The notes: a model not told the origin generated them from the sequence alone. 64,000 nucleotides of DNA from an uncultured Alistipes sp. (GCA_944326035.1 CALVCS010000005.1:62001-126000); one strand, 5' to 3'; positions 24,063 through 34,242 are shown, counted from the stretch's first letter. Translations and numbers: made by a program.

Positions 24063-27000
24063 GTACGAAAAACGAAACAGTCGGTTATTTACTCCAGTCC
24101 CGGGGGCGGGGACACCGGGAAGCGGTTTCCGATCTTTGAGCTGTGACATCACCTCTTGGATCGCCCGGTCGAGTTGTTGGTCTTCACCGGCCTGTTCCCG
24201 GATCGGGTCGTTATCCAACACAATGTCGGGATCCACGCCATGATTTTCAATGATCCAGTCGCCCGTCTTCGGATCGTAGCTGGTAAAGAACGGCACCCGA
24301 ATGTCCGTACCATCCATGAACGGCAGCGATCCGCTGATGCCGATAATACCGCCCCAGGTGCGGGTTCCGATCAGCTTGCCGAGACCCAAGGCCCGGAAAC
24401 CCCACGGGAAAAGATCGCCGTCCGAAGCGGAGTATTTGTTGATGAGGCAGACTTTCGGACCGACCTGAACGGCATCCGGAACGGTGCCAATCAGCGAACT
24501 GCCTCGACTCATGGTCAGGCGGTAGGGTTCGCGGGCCAGTCGTTCGAGGATCATCGGCGAGACATTCCCGCCGCCATTGGCCCGGTCGTCGATGATCAGC
24601 CCCTCTTTATCGAGCTGGGGGTAGAAATAGCGGGCGAACTCATTCAGCCCCGTAGAGACCATGTCGGGAATGTAGATATAGCCGACACGTCCGTCGGTGG
24701 CCTCTTCCACCTTGCGCAAGTTATTCTGTACCCAGTTGTAGTGGTAGAGCAAGTACTCTTCGCTCAAGGGCGTGATGTCGATCTTGCGGGCCCCTTCCAA
24801 CTGGGGTTCCGTATTGAGTGACAGTTCGGTCGGGACTTCGGCTTTGCCCACCAGCAATTGGTACATGTCTTTCACCTGGTTGGTCGGCACGCCGTCGATG
24901 GCGACGATGAATTCGCCTTCGTGCGCTTCGACTCCGGGTTCGGTCAGCGGCGAGCGCAGCTTATGGCTCCAGGAGGCCCCGGGCAGAATCTTCTCCAGCC
25001 GGAAAAATCCACTCTTGTCTCGGGAAATCTCGGCCCCCAGCAACCCCATCGAAATGCGTTGTGGCCGCGGGGTTTCGCCCGGATTGACATAAGCATGTCC
25101 ACACCCCAATTCGCCGATCATCTCTCCGATGACGTAGTTCAGGTCGAGTCGGGTCTTGACATAGGGGAGCAGAACGGCATATTTTTCCTTGATCGCTTTC
25201 CAGTCTACGCCGTGCATATTCTCCTGATAGAACCCGTCCCGATAGGCCCGCCAGCCTTCGTCGAAAATCTGAGCCCATTCCTGCGGATAGTCGACCTTGA
25301 TCTGCATGTTCGACAGGTCGACGGCTTCGTCTTCGCTCAGCATCAGCTTGCCGGCCGGCAGGGCGGTGACATAGAGCGATCTCCCTTTGGACCAGAGGGC
25401 TTTTTGGCTTTCCGGCTGCAGATCGAGCAGTACGGCATCGGTGACTTCGCTCTCTTCCTGTTCGTCCAGGTCGTATACCTTGGTTTTGCCTCCCGTAAAG
25501 TAATAGACCTTCTGACCGTCGGAATAAAAATTCTGATACCGTCCGGCCCCAATCGGCAGCTTGATGATCCGGTCGGCGATCCCTTCCGGATCGAAGTGGA
25601 CGGTGGGCGTCGAGTCATTTGCAGCCGTCGGCGTGGTGGTTTTGGAAGAGGGGGTCGTTTTCACCTGCGGATCGTTTTGCAGGAACGGAGAGGGGGTCGA
25701 TGCCTCGAGCAACGCGAGATAAACCCCGCCCAGGTTGTTGTAAACGTGGTTCCATTCCAGCGAGCCGTACGTGGGGTTGAAGTCGCGGGACGATCCGAAA
25801 ATCAGGTATTTGCCGTCTTCGCTGAAGGTCGGCTCGTAGGAGTCGTACCAACGGTCGGTGACGGGATATTGTTTCTTTTCGGCCAGATTATACAGGTAGA
25901 TGACGTCGATCCGATTGTTCCCGGTCAGCGCATAGGTCAGCCAGCGGCTGTCGGGCGAGAAGCTGACGCTGCGCGGTTCGCCGGTGGGGTTTTGCAGAAC
26001 GAGCGTCGTTTTGCGGGTGGTGACATCCAACAGTTTGATCCGGTTACGCCGGTCGGTGTAGACGATCTGCTTCGAATCGGGGCTCCAGACGAACGTGCGG
26101 ATATAGGTGTCGTTGTCTTGCGTCGCTTGGATGGGGTCGCCGCCGGCGGTGGGTTGCAGATAGAGTTCGGTTTCGCCCGTCGCATCGGAAATGTAGGCGA
26201 TCCAGGCGCCGTCGGGCGACCATTGTGCTTCCCGTTCATGGGCGCCCGGGGTACGGGTGATGTTGCGGGTGACGCCCTCTGCGGCCGGCAGGTCGAACAC
26301 TTCTCCACGTGCCGTGACCGCTAAGCGTTGTCCGTCGGGCGACAAGGAGGCATTCGTCAGGTAGGAGGCCCCTGCCTTGATTTCGCTGCGGGCATAGACA
26401 TTGTCCGATCCGAGGGTGATGGCGACCCGACGGGGCTGACGATCCTGGGCATTCAACGTATAGAGATAACCGCCGTTTTCGAAGACGATCAGATCGCCGT
26501 GGGCACTGGGGAATTTGATGTCGTACTCCTTGAAATCGGTCACTTTTTCGGTGGTTCCCGTGCGGGTGTGGTAGACGAACAGGTTCATGATACGGTCACG
26601 GTCGGAGAGGAAAAAGATGTCGTCCCCGATCCACATCGGAATGATGTCCTGGGCGTCGTTGTTCGTAATGTTATCGACCCGACCGGCCTGGGGATCATAG
26701 ATCCAGACATCGTCGGCCATCCCTCCTTTATAGTATTTCCAGGTACGGAATTCGCGCATGACCCGGTTGTAGGCCAGTCGTTTGCCATCGGGCGAATAGC
26801 TGCAAAAACCGCCTTCGGGCAGGGGAATCGCTTCGGAAAGGCCGCCTTCGCGGTCGACCGTATAGAGCTTTCCGGAGAATCCGTCGCCGATACGGTTCCG
26901 GTAGACGATGCGTTGGCCGTCGGGGGTCCAGCCCATGACGATGTTATTGGGGCCCATGCGGTCGCCCAGGTCGTCGCGGGCATTGGTGGCGGTGTAGGTG

Positions 27001-27302
27001 ATTCGCAAGGGTTCGCCGCCCGAGAGCGGGATGGTATACACTTCGGTGTTGCCGTCATACTGGCCGGTGAAGGCGATGCTTTGTCCGTCGGGCGAAAACC
27101 GAGGGAACATTTCGTAGCCCACGTGGGAGGTCAGCCGAGCGGCTTCGCCTCCGGTGACGGGCACTTTGTAGAGGTCGCCTGCATACGAGAAGACGATTTC
27201 GGTGCCGTTGGTGGTTGGGAAACGCAGCAGCCGGGCTTCTTCGCCCCGCAGCGGAGCCGTCAGGCTGCCGGCCAACAACAGTAGCAGAAAAGGTTTATAC
27301 AT
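24045..27302 (-). CDS. Tricorn protease homologue (S41), exported, 1085 aa
   Basis: The start MYKPFLLLLLAGSLTAPLRG at 27302 is chosen for its signal peptide. TolB/WD40-type repeats (motifs such as FSPDGQSIAFTG, WTPDGQRIVY, WSPDSKQIVY) form two predicted beta-propellers over residues about 30-620. A tricorn core domain, a PDZ domain (about 770-860) and the S41 peptidase domain follow, with DDRANGGGNVSPM and the catalytic Ser in KYSASDGDLFPW. The length of about 1,085 residues matches tricorn homologues. The signal peptide places it in the periplasm or envelope, unlike archaeal cytoplasmic tricorn. It should degrade peptides delivered through the propeller channel. Confidence 0.93.
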   Translation of the reverse strand: MYKPFLLLLLAGSLTAPLRGEEARLLRFPTTNGTEIVFSYAGDLYKVPVTGGEAARLTSHVGYEMFPRFSPDGQSIAFTGQYDGNTEVYTIPLSGGEPLRITYTATNARDDLGDRMGPNNIVMGWTPDGQRIVYRNRIGDGFSGKLYTVDREGGLSEAIPLPEGGFCSYSPDGKRLAYNRVMREFRTWKYYKGGMADDVWIYDPQAGRVDNITNNDAQDIIPMWIGDDIFFLSDRDRIMNLFVYHTRTGTTEKVTDFKEYDIKFPSAHGDLIVFENGGYLYTLNAQDRQPRRVAITLGSDNVYARSEIKAGASYLTNASLSPDGQRLAVTARGEVFDLPAAEGVTRNITRTPGAHEREAQWSPDGAWIAYISDATGETELYLQPTAGGDPIQATQDNDTYIRTFVWSPDSKQIVYTDRRNRIKLLDVTTRKTTLVLQNPTGEPRSVSFSPDSRWLTYALTGNNRIDVIYLYNLAEKKQYPVTDRWYDSYEPTFSEDGKYLIFGSSRDFNPTYGSLEWNHVYNNLGGVYLALLEASTPSPFLQNDPQVKTTPSSKTTTPTAANDSTPTVHFDPEGIADRIIKLPIGAGRYQNFYSDGQKVYYFTGGKTKVYDLDEQEESEVTDAVLLDLQPESQKALWSKGRSLYVTALPAGKLMLSEDEAVDLSNMQIKVDYPQEWAQIFDEGWRAYRDGFYQENMHGVDWKAIKEKYAVLLPYVKTRLDLNYVIGEMIGELGCGHAYVNPGETPRPQRISMGLLGAEISRDKSGFFRLEKILPGASWSHKLRSPLTEPGVEAHEGEFIVAIDGVPTNQVKDMYQLLVGKAEVPTELSLNTEPQLEGARKIDITPLSEEYLLYHYNWVQNNLRKVEEATDGRVGYIYIPDMVSTGLNEFARYFYPQLDKEGLIIDDRANGGGNVSPMILERLAREPYRLTMSRGSSLIGTVPDAVQVGPKVCLINKYSASDGDLFPWGFRALGLGKLIGTRTWGGIIGISGSLPFMDGTDIRVPFFTSYDPKTGDWIIENHGVDPDIVLDNDPIREQAGEDQQLDRAIQEVMSQLKDRKPLPGVPAPGTGVNNRLFRFSYKAGRL

Positions 27303-27696
27303 AAGACGAAATTTTGAGAATGATTTTTTGAGTCTTTGTTCAGGGGAGTCGGTCGAGCAGTCGGTCCAGGAGAGGCTGTTGACGGTTGTATGCTCGATCG
27401 AATCCCGATGTGAACAAAGGTACGATTTTGTCTTGAAAAAGAGGGGGAAGAGCCTTGGAAATTGATCGTTCGGGCGCATGAGGTGTTTTGGGCAACGGAG
27501 AAAGAGCGGGGTGCGAGGATCGGAACAGGGGAGGCTCGGGAGGATGGGGTCAGAAAAGCCGTAGGCCCCGCGACTTATCTCGAGTCGAGGGGCCTATGGT
27601 AAAGGATACCGGAAGAGCGTTCCTAACGACGGGGAGAGGCCTGTTCGTCGGGGAGGTCGCTTGTTCCAGGGAAAGAGGCTCCATAACCTCCTGCTT
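27303..27696 (-). terminator. Spacer with a strong hairpin (27559-27600), probable end of the flavodoxin transcript
   Basis: TAGGCCCC-CGACT and its complement form a long stem with one internal mismatch, and on the minus strand GGCTTTT follows. It lies about 100 bases downstream of the DUF2023 stop. The rest of the spacer must hold the tricorn promoter; I see no gene in it. Confidence 0.6.
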
Positions 27697-28071
27697 TCAT
27701 GAGGGCGTTTTGGGGCGGGCAAGCTGCTGCTTTCGGGAACAATACCGTTGGCACTGTCGGGAGAGATCGTATCCCAACAAGGCCCCTAACATGAAATCCT
27801 CTTCCGGAGTCAGTTGATTCAACGGTTTGTGGATAAATTGTCCGACGGCCGCCAGGCAGGACTCTTCGCCGAAAAAGAGGTTGATGTTACGGCGGCCGGC
27901 GGTCTGCATGAGGTAGCCGATGCCCTGACGCTCCAACCGCTCCGTGACCAGACGGGCACACGTCGGACAGAGCGTACATAGCACCAGTCGTCGAATTCCT
28001 TTTTGAAATTCGTAGATCAGGTGCAGTACCGTTTTGATTTCGCCGAAACGGTGCAAATCCGCGGGACTCAT
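27697..28071 (-). CDS. DUF2023 protein partnered with flavodoxin, 124 aa
   Basis: The ATG at 28071 (MSPADLHRFGEIKTVLHLIYE, in part) is chosen because it lies 5 bases after the flavodoxin stop codon; a longer upstream frame overlaps flavodoxin. A CTLCP-T-C motif, Cys residues and a central RRNINLFFG segment are typical of DUF2023, a small family found beside flavodoxin genes. The function is unknown; a role linked to flavodoxin maturation or electron transfer is inferred only from the conserved pairing. Confidence 0.85.
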   Translation of the reverse strand: MSPADLHRFGEIKTVLHLIYEFQKGIRRLVLCTLCPTCARLVTERLERQGIGYLMQTAGRRNINLFFGEESCLAAVGQFIHKPLNQLTPEEDFMLGALLGYDLSRQCQRYCSRKQQLARPKTPS

Positions 28072-28076
28072 GGTGC

Positions 28077-28568
28077 TCAGGCGTTTTGCAGGGCGGCGAC
28101 CCACGTTTCCAAACGGGAGGCGGTTTTTTCAGGGGCATCGTCATCGGCCAGCAGACCGAGTACCTGCCCCCCTTGAAATGCTTTCGACTCTTGAAGCGGG
28201 TAGTCCGTCGCCGGGACGATGCCGATAAAGGTACATCCGCTACCGCTGAGCGTTTCGTGCAACAGCCCGATCGCGTCACCGAACGAGTCGGGGTAGGAGG
28301 CACTGTCGCCGCAGCCGAACAGCCCGACTCTCTTGCGGCTCAGATCGGCGTTTTTTAAGGAGTCGATGAATGAGTACCAGTCATCTTGCAGATCGCCGAC
28401 CCCCCAGGTCGAGCTCCCCAACAGCAGCGTGTCGTAGGGTTCGATAGCCTCGATCGAAGCGCCTCCGACGTCATGCAGATGGGCGGTAGCGATACCGAGT
28501 CGATCGGCGATTTGACGGGCCAGTGCCAGGGTGTTGCCAGTAGTGCTGCCATAAAAAATTCCAGTCAT
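28077..28568 (-). CDS. fldA: Flavodoxin, 163 aa
   Basis: The FMN phosphate-binding loop is seen at the N-terminus (IFYGSTTGNTLALA), followed by the 50s loop LLLGSSTWGVGDLQDDW and the 90s region GCGDSASYPDSFGDA. These are the canonical flavodoxin motifs. It should carry low-potential electrons as a replacement for ferredoxin. DUF2023 follows 5 bases later in the same direction. The upstream spacer to the divergent S9 gene is about 280 bases and must hold both promoters. Confidence 0.96.
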   Translation of the reverse strand: MTGIFYGSTTGNTLALARQIADRLGIATAHLHDVGGASIEAIEPYDTLLLGSSTWGVGDLQDDWYSFIDSLKNADLSRKRVGLFGCGDSASYPDSFGDAIGLLHETLSGSGCTFIGIVPATDYPLQESKAFQGGQVLGLLADDDAPEKTASRLETWVAALQNA

Positions 28569-28849
28569 GGTTTAGTACTTTTTAGTTGATAAACAGAAGA
28601 TTGGTTCTCCAGGGGTGTCGCTTGTGTGCGGGACGGAACCGGTCTGACCCGCGGCGGAGAACGATTCTGCGGTAAAAGTAGAGAGCTGCGGGCGCTCGGG
28701 CAATCCCTATATGTGAGGAAAACGAATGGTGGGTTTCCCTACTTGTGGGCAAGACGCAGGCCATTGGAAAAATCGAAAATTCTCCCTATTTTTATTGATT
28801 CATTGGCGCAAGGAAGCGCAGACCCAAACGAAATTTTCATAACAATCCT

Positions 28850-31552
28850 ATGAACTATCGGAAACTTTTTTGGGGGGTTATTTGCCTCGGATGGTGGTGG
28901 AGTGCCACCGCACAGCCTGGTGGACAGGCGATGAGCGTGGATGATTTGGCCGATTGGCAGCGAATCACCCAGCGCGCGATCTCGGACGACGGTCGGTGGG
29001 TGGCCTATAAAATGGAATCTTGGCGGGGTGACGGCAGCGTCTATCTGCATGCTGCTGACGGGACCTCGCGGGCGATGTTCGCTCCGGCCAAAGGCTTTGC
29101 CTTTTCGGCTTCGGACCGCTATTGGGTGGTGACCGTCACCCCCTCCAGAACCTTGCTCGATTCGCTGCGTCTGCAAAAGGTCAAGGACGATCAGCTACCG
29201 ATGGATCGGTTGGTGATCTGTCAGGTGGAAGGAGCCCGGGAAACGATCGATTCGTTGCGGGGCTTTCGGTTGGCCGAAAGTGCCGACTGGTTGGCGTATC
29301 AACGGGGACGCAATGATTCGACCCTCTATGTCCGGACCCTGGACGGTACGAAAAGCTATCGTTTCGAGGGGGTAACCGATTATCAATTTGCCAAACGGAG
29401 TCCGAAGTTGTATTTCGTTTCGAAAGGCGGGACCCTGCAGGCAGGCCTCTATGGTGTGGATCCCGAACAGGGAGAGCCGGTGCAGTTGAAGGCCGGGGAT
29501 GGGGTGTTTGCCCAGACGACTTTCGATGAATCGGGGGATCGGTTGGCGTTTCTGTATAGCGAGTCGAAAGATTCGACCTACAAGGCGATGAGCCTGTGGC
29601 TCTCTCAGAAAGGGGCTCCGGCCCGGATGATCGCTCAACGGGGCGATCGGGCTTTCCCGAAAGGCTGGGTGATCAGTGAATACGGAAAGCTGAACTTTTC
29701 GAAATCGGGGGAACGTCTTTTCTTTGGAACGGCGCCGGAACCGCGGCAGAAAGATACCACCGTCCTGGCGGCCAATCGTCCCGAGGTGCAGGTGTGGAGT
29801 TGGGACGAACCGGTGCAGTATACCGTGCAACAGTATAATCTGAAACAGGATTTCCAGAAAAGTTACCGGGCCCTCTATGACCTGGCTCAGAACAAATTGA
29901 TGCAGTTGGCCGATCAGACCTTGCCCGATCTGATTCTCGATGCCGACAGCGAGGCCCCGGTGGCCTTGTTGGCGGGCAGTGAACGCTATTCGCTCTCCTC
30001 CATGTGGGAGGGACGTACCCGCAACGACTATTATACCGTGTCGTTGCAAACGGGCGAACGCCACCTGCTGTCGGAGGGCGATTACAGCGACTATCGGTTG
30101 TCTCCGTCCGGGAAATATGCCTATACCTATGCCCAGACCGACAGCTGTTGGTATACGATTTCGTTGGCTGACGGCGAGCGTCACCAGCTGACGACACCTG
30201 ACCGGTTTGTGGCCTGGGACGAAGAGAATGATCAACCGGACTATCCGGGGGCTTACGGGGCAGCCGGATGGACCGACGACGACCGTTATTTGTTGATCTA
30301 CGATCGGTACGACCTGTGGCGATTCGATCCGATGGGGGCCTCCGAACCGCTTCGTCTGACCACGAATGGTCGGGAGAACCAGTTGCAGTATCGGTTGCGG
30401 TCGCTGGATCCCGAAGCCCGGACGATCGATCTCTCCAAACCCTACTTGATGGTGGGATTCGATGAACGGACCAAAGGGTATGGATACTATGAAGCTCGGC
30501 TCGATCGACCGGGAATTCCGGAGACGCTGATGGCCGGCCCTTACCTGCTGAGCACCCCTCTCAAAGCGAAAAAGGCCGATCGGGTGATCTTTACGATCGA
30601 AACGTTCGAGCGCTTCCCGGATTTGCAGACGACCGACCTGACCTTCCAGCATCCCGTGCAGATCAGCCATGGCGATCGGCAACAGGAGCCCTTCTTGTGG
30701 GGAACGGCCGAATTGGTGTCGTGGATTTCGCTGGATGGACAGCGGCTGGAGGGGGTGGTCTATAAACCGGCCAATTTCGACCCCTCGAAAAAGTATCCGT
30801 TGTTGGTGAACTTCTACGAACGCAACGCCAATTCGTTATACAACTTCCGGATGCCGGAAGCGCACCGCTCCTCGATCGATTACCATTTCTACAACAGTCA
30901 CGAATATATCGTCTTCAATCCGGATATTCGCTATCGGGTCGGGTATCCGGGCGAAAGTTGTTTCAACTGCGTGATGCCGGGCATAACGATGCTGCTGGCT
31001 CAGGGCTACATCGACGAAAAATCCATCGGGGCCCAAGGTCATAGCTGGGGCGGTTATCAGGTCGCCTATCTGGCGACACGGACCGATCTCTTTGCTGCGA
31101 TCGAATCGGGGGCGCCGGTGGTCAATATGTTCAGTGCCTATGGGGGCATTCGTTGGGGATCGGGATTGGCTCGGGCGTTCCAGTACGAACATACCCAGAG
31201 TCGTCAGGGAGGAACCCCCTGGACGACGCCGATGCGCTATTTCGAAAATTCGCCATTGTTCACGATGGATAAAGTGAACACCCCGATTCTGATTATGCAC
31301 AACGACTCGGATGGCCATGTGCCCTGGTATCAGGGGATCGAATATTTCGTGGCGATGAAGCGGTTGGGGAAACCGTGCTGGTTGTTGAACTACACCGGCG
31401 AACCGCACTGGCCGACCCGGATGGCGAATAAAATCGACTTCCAGACCCGTATGTTCCAGTTCTTCGAGCATTTCTTGAAACATCGCCCTGCTCCGAAGTG
31501 GTTGGAAGAGGGGGTTCCGGCCGTCGATCAACCCTATGAATTGGGGTATTGA
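28850..31552 (+). CDS. Exported S9-family peptidase (dipeptidyl-peptidase/acylaminoacyl-peptidase-like), 900 aa
   Basis: A signal peptide (ICLGWWWSATAQ) is followed by a beta-propeller of about 600 residues. A C-terminal alpha/beta-hydrolase domain holds the nucleophile Ser732 in GHSWGGY, the Asp region MHNDSDGHVPWYQG and a His in GEPHWP. These define a prolyl-oligopeptidase-type serine peptidase (S9), probably periplasmic. Exact specificity (DPP or acyl-aminoacyl) cannot be told. The gene stands alone and ends at a strong terminator. Confidence 0.92.
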   Translation: MNYRKLFWGVICLGWWWSATAQPGGQAMSVDDLADWQRITQRAISDDGRWVAYKMESWRGDGSVYLHAADGTSRAMFAPAKGFAFSASDRYWVVTVTPSRTLLDSLRLQKVKDDQLPMDRLVICQVEGARETIDSLRGFRLAESADWLAYQRGRNDSTLYVRTLDGTKSYRFEGVTDYQFAKRSPKLYFVSKGGTLQAGLYGVDPEQGEPVQLKAGDGVFAQTTFDESGDRLAFLYSESKDSTYKAMSLWLSQKGAPARMIAQRGDRAFPKGWVISEYGKLNFSKSGERLFFGTAPEPRQKDTTVLAANRPEVQVWSWDEPVQYTVQQYNLKQDFQKSYRALYDLAQNKLMQLADQTLPDLILDADSEAPVALLAGSERYSLSSMWEGRTRNDYYTVSLQTGERHLLSEGDYSDYRLSPSGKYAYTYAQTDSCWYTISLADGERHQLTTPDRFVAWDEENDQPDYPGAYGAAGWTDDDRYLLIYDRYDLWRFDPMGASEPLRLTTNGRENQLQYRLRSLDPEARTIDLSKPYLMVGFDERTKGYGYYEARLDRPGIPETLMAGPYLLSTPLKAKKADRVIFTIETFERFPDLQTTDLTFQHPVQISHGDRQQEPFLWGTAELVSWISLDGQRLEGVVYKPANFDPSKKYPLLVNFYERNANSLYNFRMPEAHRSSIDYHFYNSHEYIVFNPDIRYRVGYPGESCFNCVMPGITMLLAQGYIDEKSIGAQGHSWGGYQVAYLATRTDLFAAIESGAPVVNMFSAYGGIRWGSGLARAFQYEHTQSRQGGTPWTTPMRYFENSPLFTMDKVNTPILIMHNDSDGHVPWYQGIEYFVAMKRLGKPCWLLNYTGEPHWPTRMANKIDFQTRMFQFFEHFLKHRPAPKWLEEGVPAVDQPYELGY

Positions 31553-31575
31553 TCGTGGTTGACTCCGATTAACGA

Positions 31576-31612
31576 CGCAGCTCCGGGATTCCCGGGGCTG
31601 TGTCTGTTTTTA
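31576..31612 (+). terminator. Rho-independent terminator of the S9 peptidase gene
   Basis: CAGCTCCGGG/CCCGGGGCTG, extended by three more pairs (G-T wobbles included), closes the loop ATT and is followed by TGTCTGTTTTT, about 25 bases after the stop codon. Confidence 0.85.
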
Positions 31613-32111
31613 CGGGCGATAGAGGCGGAGAGAGCATAGTTATTTTTCGGTCTCCGGGTAGGGCGGAAACGGGGAAAAGAGGGCCGCTGGGCAGGGCGAG
31701 GACGGGACAAAAGAGAAAGCCGGAACGGTTTGCAGGAGAAGCTCGGGCGCGCAATTTCGATGCGAAACCCCGTTCTCAGAAACGAACCGCTCGGCCAGAT
31801 TGGGCCGCCATCCGATGAGGACGAAAAAGGAATTTTAAGGGTAAAACACAATAATTCAATCGATAGGCCCGTATTATAGGGGCTTCCGGCTGTCGAGGGG
31901 GGAGAACATTGCCCGGAGAACAGTTGGAGTGCGGTTCCTCTTTCGGTCGCCTAAGGAACGATAGACCTGGAGCGGAACGCAGGAGTGAAGTGCGTATGCG
32001 CTCACGGGATAGAAGAACGGATCACCATATATGCCTATAGTAGTATCATAGAAGCAATATCTATCTCTCTAATAAAGTATCTCTTTTGTTTAATTAATGA
32101 TCGAATTACCT
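31613..32111 (+). other. Intergenic before the fimbrillin-like gene, becoming AT-rich
   Basis: No gene is visible. The last ~120 bases are AT-rich (CTATCTCTCTAATAAAGTAT) and probably contain the promoter. No exact -7 consensus was found. Confidence 0.4.
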
Positions 32112-33095
32112 ATGAAAATGAAACAGCAAAGAAAGGGAATCGTCGCGTTGGCGATCTTGGGCTTGGTCGGATGTTCTAAATCGGCGCAAGAAATACCTAC
32201 GGATCCGATTTTGACCCCCGATTTGTCGGCACCTATCGAGTTGAACGCCGGCATCCATGTGCATACGCACGTCAAGGCTCTGACAGGCCCGGTGACCGGA
32301 GCGACCTTCCCGGAAAGTACGGACGATGTGTTTCGCTTACGGACTTATGCCGGTGCTTCAGCTCCGACCGATTGGAGCGATGGCGCGATCTATGACGGCA
32401 TGAATGACCTGCAGGTCAACAGCGGAAGTAGTAGCGTGTTAACCCTCTCAACGCCGAAGTATTATCCTTCGGATGCTTCGAAAAAGCTCTATTTTTATGC
32501 GTGGTCTCCCGCCGCCAGCTCGATTACGGCCGGGGGAAGTGGTTCGGCGCCTGTCGCCAACTATACCCTTACCGGTCAGGAAGATATCCTGTGGGCCAAG
32601 GATGACCGAGGCATTGCCAAGGATGTGCCGTCTCAAAGCAGTCAGCCCTCCCTGAACTTTACCCACAAGCTGAAACAGGTGAAGTTCAAGCTGGTGAAAG
32701 ATGCCTCTTTTGAAGAGGGTCAGACGGTTTCGTCGATCAAAATCACCCAGGTGAAGACCTCGGCAAAGTTGAATTTGAGCGACGGAACCTTAACGTTTGA
32801 CGGCCAGGCTGATCAGGAATTGGACTACCCGATCGATACGGGTACGGATGATGCGATCACGGCCGAGGGAACGGAGATGCATTCGTGTGTCATGTTCGAG
32901 CCGGGCGCGACCTTCACGATCAGCATTACGGTCGGCGGGGTCGAGTATCGAGATGTGACGGTTTCGTTGGGAGATGGCGGTGTTGCCGGGAACAGTTATC
33001 TGGTGACGTTGACCTTCAAACGCAACGATATTGTGCCGACGGCTTCGATTACGGATTGGGTGCCGGGCACGGAAGCGGGGGTCGATATCATGTAA
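32112..33095 (+). CDS. Fimbrillin-family (Mfa1-like) lipoprotein, 327 aa
   Basis: The ATG at 32112 gives a clean lipoprotein signal (MKMKQQRKGIVALAILGLVG, then Cys); the ATG at 32097 adds five residues before it. The mature part shows the Mfa-like pattern: ELNAGIHVHTHVK, then YYPSDASKKLYFYAWSP, then LNFTHKLKQVKFKLVKD and NSYLVTLTFKRNDI near the end. The C-terminal WVPGTEAGVDIM resembles the end strand of fimbrillins. It is probably a fimbrial subunit or a surface lipoprotein. No other fimbria genes are adjacent, so it is an orphan. Adhesion is inferred from the family. Confidence 0.82.
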   Translation: MKMKQQRKGIVALAILGLVGCSKSAQEIPTDPILTPDLSAPIELNAGIHVHTHVKALTGPVTGATFPESTDDVFRLRTYAGASAPTDWSDGAIYDGMNDLQVNSGSSSVLTLSTPKYYPSDASKKLYFYAWSPAASSITAGGSGSAPVANYTLTGQEDILWAKDDRGIAKDVPSQSSQPSLNFTHKLKQVKFKLVKDASFEEGQTVSSIKITQVKTSAKLNLSDGTLTFDGQADQELDYPIDTGTDDAITAEGTEMHSCVMFEPGATFTISITVGGVEYRDVTVSLGDGGVAGNSYLVTLTFKRNDIVPTASITDWVPGTEAGVDIM

Positions 33096-33174
33096 CGTGC
33101 CGTACGCCGGCCGATTCCTGCATGTAAAAGGGGAATCGGACCGTGATTAGAAGATGTAAACCGATGTTTGGGTG

Positions 33175-33214
33175 GAACCGGTCAAGAAATCGATTACGAT
33201 TTCTTGACCGGTTC
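33175..33214. repeat. Perfect 18-bp inverted repeat, intergenic
   Basis: GAACCGGTCAAGAAATCG and its exact reverse complement surround the loop ATTA. It lies 80 bases after the fimbrillin-like gene. No T-run follows on either strand, so it is not a standard intrinsic terminator. It could be an mRNA-stabilising hairpin or a protein-binding site. Confidence 0.8.
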
Positions 33215-33473
33215 GTAGTTTGAAAGCTAGGGAAAGGACGTCCCGGGAGGAAACGGAGAGAGCCCGATTTTCTATGACAGAGATGGGATCAGGGGATTGA
33301 TCGAGGGAGTTGAGAGGGTCGATTGGCGTTGGGAACTTGCGAAAATTTCCTGCTGAAGGAGTTTTTTTACAGAAAATCTCTCAAGGAAAAGAGAAGATAA
33401 GAAAAATTTTAGGGATAAAATTATTTTTGATTAAAATTCTTTTTAATTTTAGAAAAACTAAACCCATCAAGCC

Positions 33474-33986
33474 ATGAAAAAAAACTTATTTCTCTCTTGC
33501 CTTTTCGTGATGTTGATCGGATTGGCAAGCGCTTTTGGTGCTAAACCCACGGCGGAGCAGATTGAACAGGCGGCAGCGGTCAGAAAGGCGATGGCTGAAA
33601 GTAAGGATTATACCTTGTACATCAATCGAGGTGCGAATAATACGCGAGGAGGAAGTATTCCGATGGCTGCAATCGTTCGGGTTAAAGGTGATGAGGTCTA
33701 TTCTACCTTACCCTATTGGGGTGATTCCCGTAATTCTGCCTTCTCTTCGGATGCCGCGATGCGATTCACGGCAAAGATTACCGAATATGAGGTGACTGAA
33801 GGGAAACGGAATAAAACGCTGGTCTCTTTTACCGCAGAGGATCCAGGGGGACAGACCTATAAGATGCGCTTTGTTCTTTTCTACAATGGTCGTGTCGATT
33901 TATCGACCAGTGGATCGAACGTTCAACCGATGAGTTATTCGGGCGCGATCGGAGCGACCACGGAAGGAGATACCGAACCCCGCTAA
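33474..33986 (+). CDS. DUF4251-family exported protein, 170 aa
   Basis: A Sec signal peptide (LFLSCLFVMLIGLASAFGA) is followed by the DUF4251 pattern: YTLYINRG, then GDEVYSTLPYWGDSRNSAFS, then a beta-rich C-terminus (YKMRFVLFYNGRVDLSTSGS). The family is common and uncharacterised in Bacteroidetes. It is expected to be a small periplasmic beta-protein. The 160 bases before it are strongly AT-rich and probably hold its promoter. A terminator follows the stop codon by about 15 bases. Confidence 0.82.
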   Translation: MKKNLFLSCLFVMLIGLASAFGAKPTAEQIEQAAAVRKAMAESKDYTLYINRGANNTRGGSIPMAAIVRVKGDEVYSTLPYWGDSRNSAFSSDAAMRFTAKITEYEVTEGKRNKTLVSFTAEDPGGQTYKMRFVLFYNGRVDLSTSGSNVQPMSYSGAIGATTEGDTEPR

Positions 33987-34000
33987 GCGGAAATGATATC

Positions 34001-34034
34001 GAAGAGGGATCGTATTAACGATCCCTCTTTTTGA
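34001..34034 (+). terminator. Rho-independent terminator of the DUF4251 gene
   Basis: AGAGGGATCGT/ACGATCCCTCT with the loop ATTA is followed by TTTTT. This is a perfect 11-bp stem. Confidence 0.95.
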
Positions 34035-34242
34035 ATATCAAGGGGCGAGTAGGTCAAGGAAGGTGAACAGGAAAAGTGAGGAGCGAGTGAAGGGAAGGGC
34101 TGGAGTGAGGACGAACAGATCGGACCGCATGAGAGGACTCAGGAAGAGGAAGAGGAAGAGGAAGTATGAGAGCGTATGAGTGGAGGGGAAATGGAATTCG
34201 GTTGGATCTTTGGAGAAAAACGCGTGTTTCAGGAAGATCAGT

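Noticed and set aside
29195..30682. 495-aa minus-strand frame
   Set aside because: Antisense shadow of the S9 peptidase gene propeller region.
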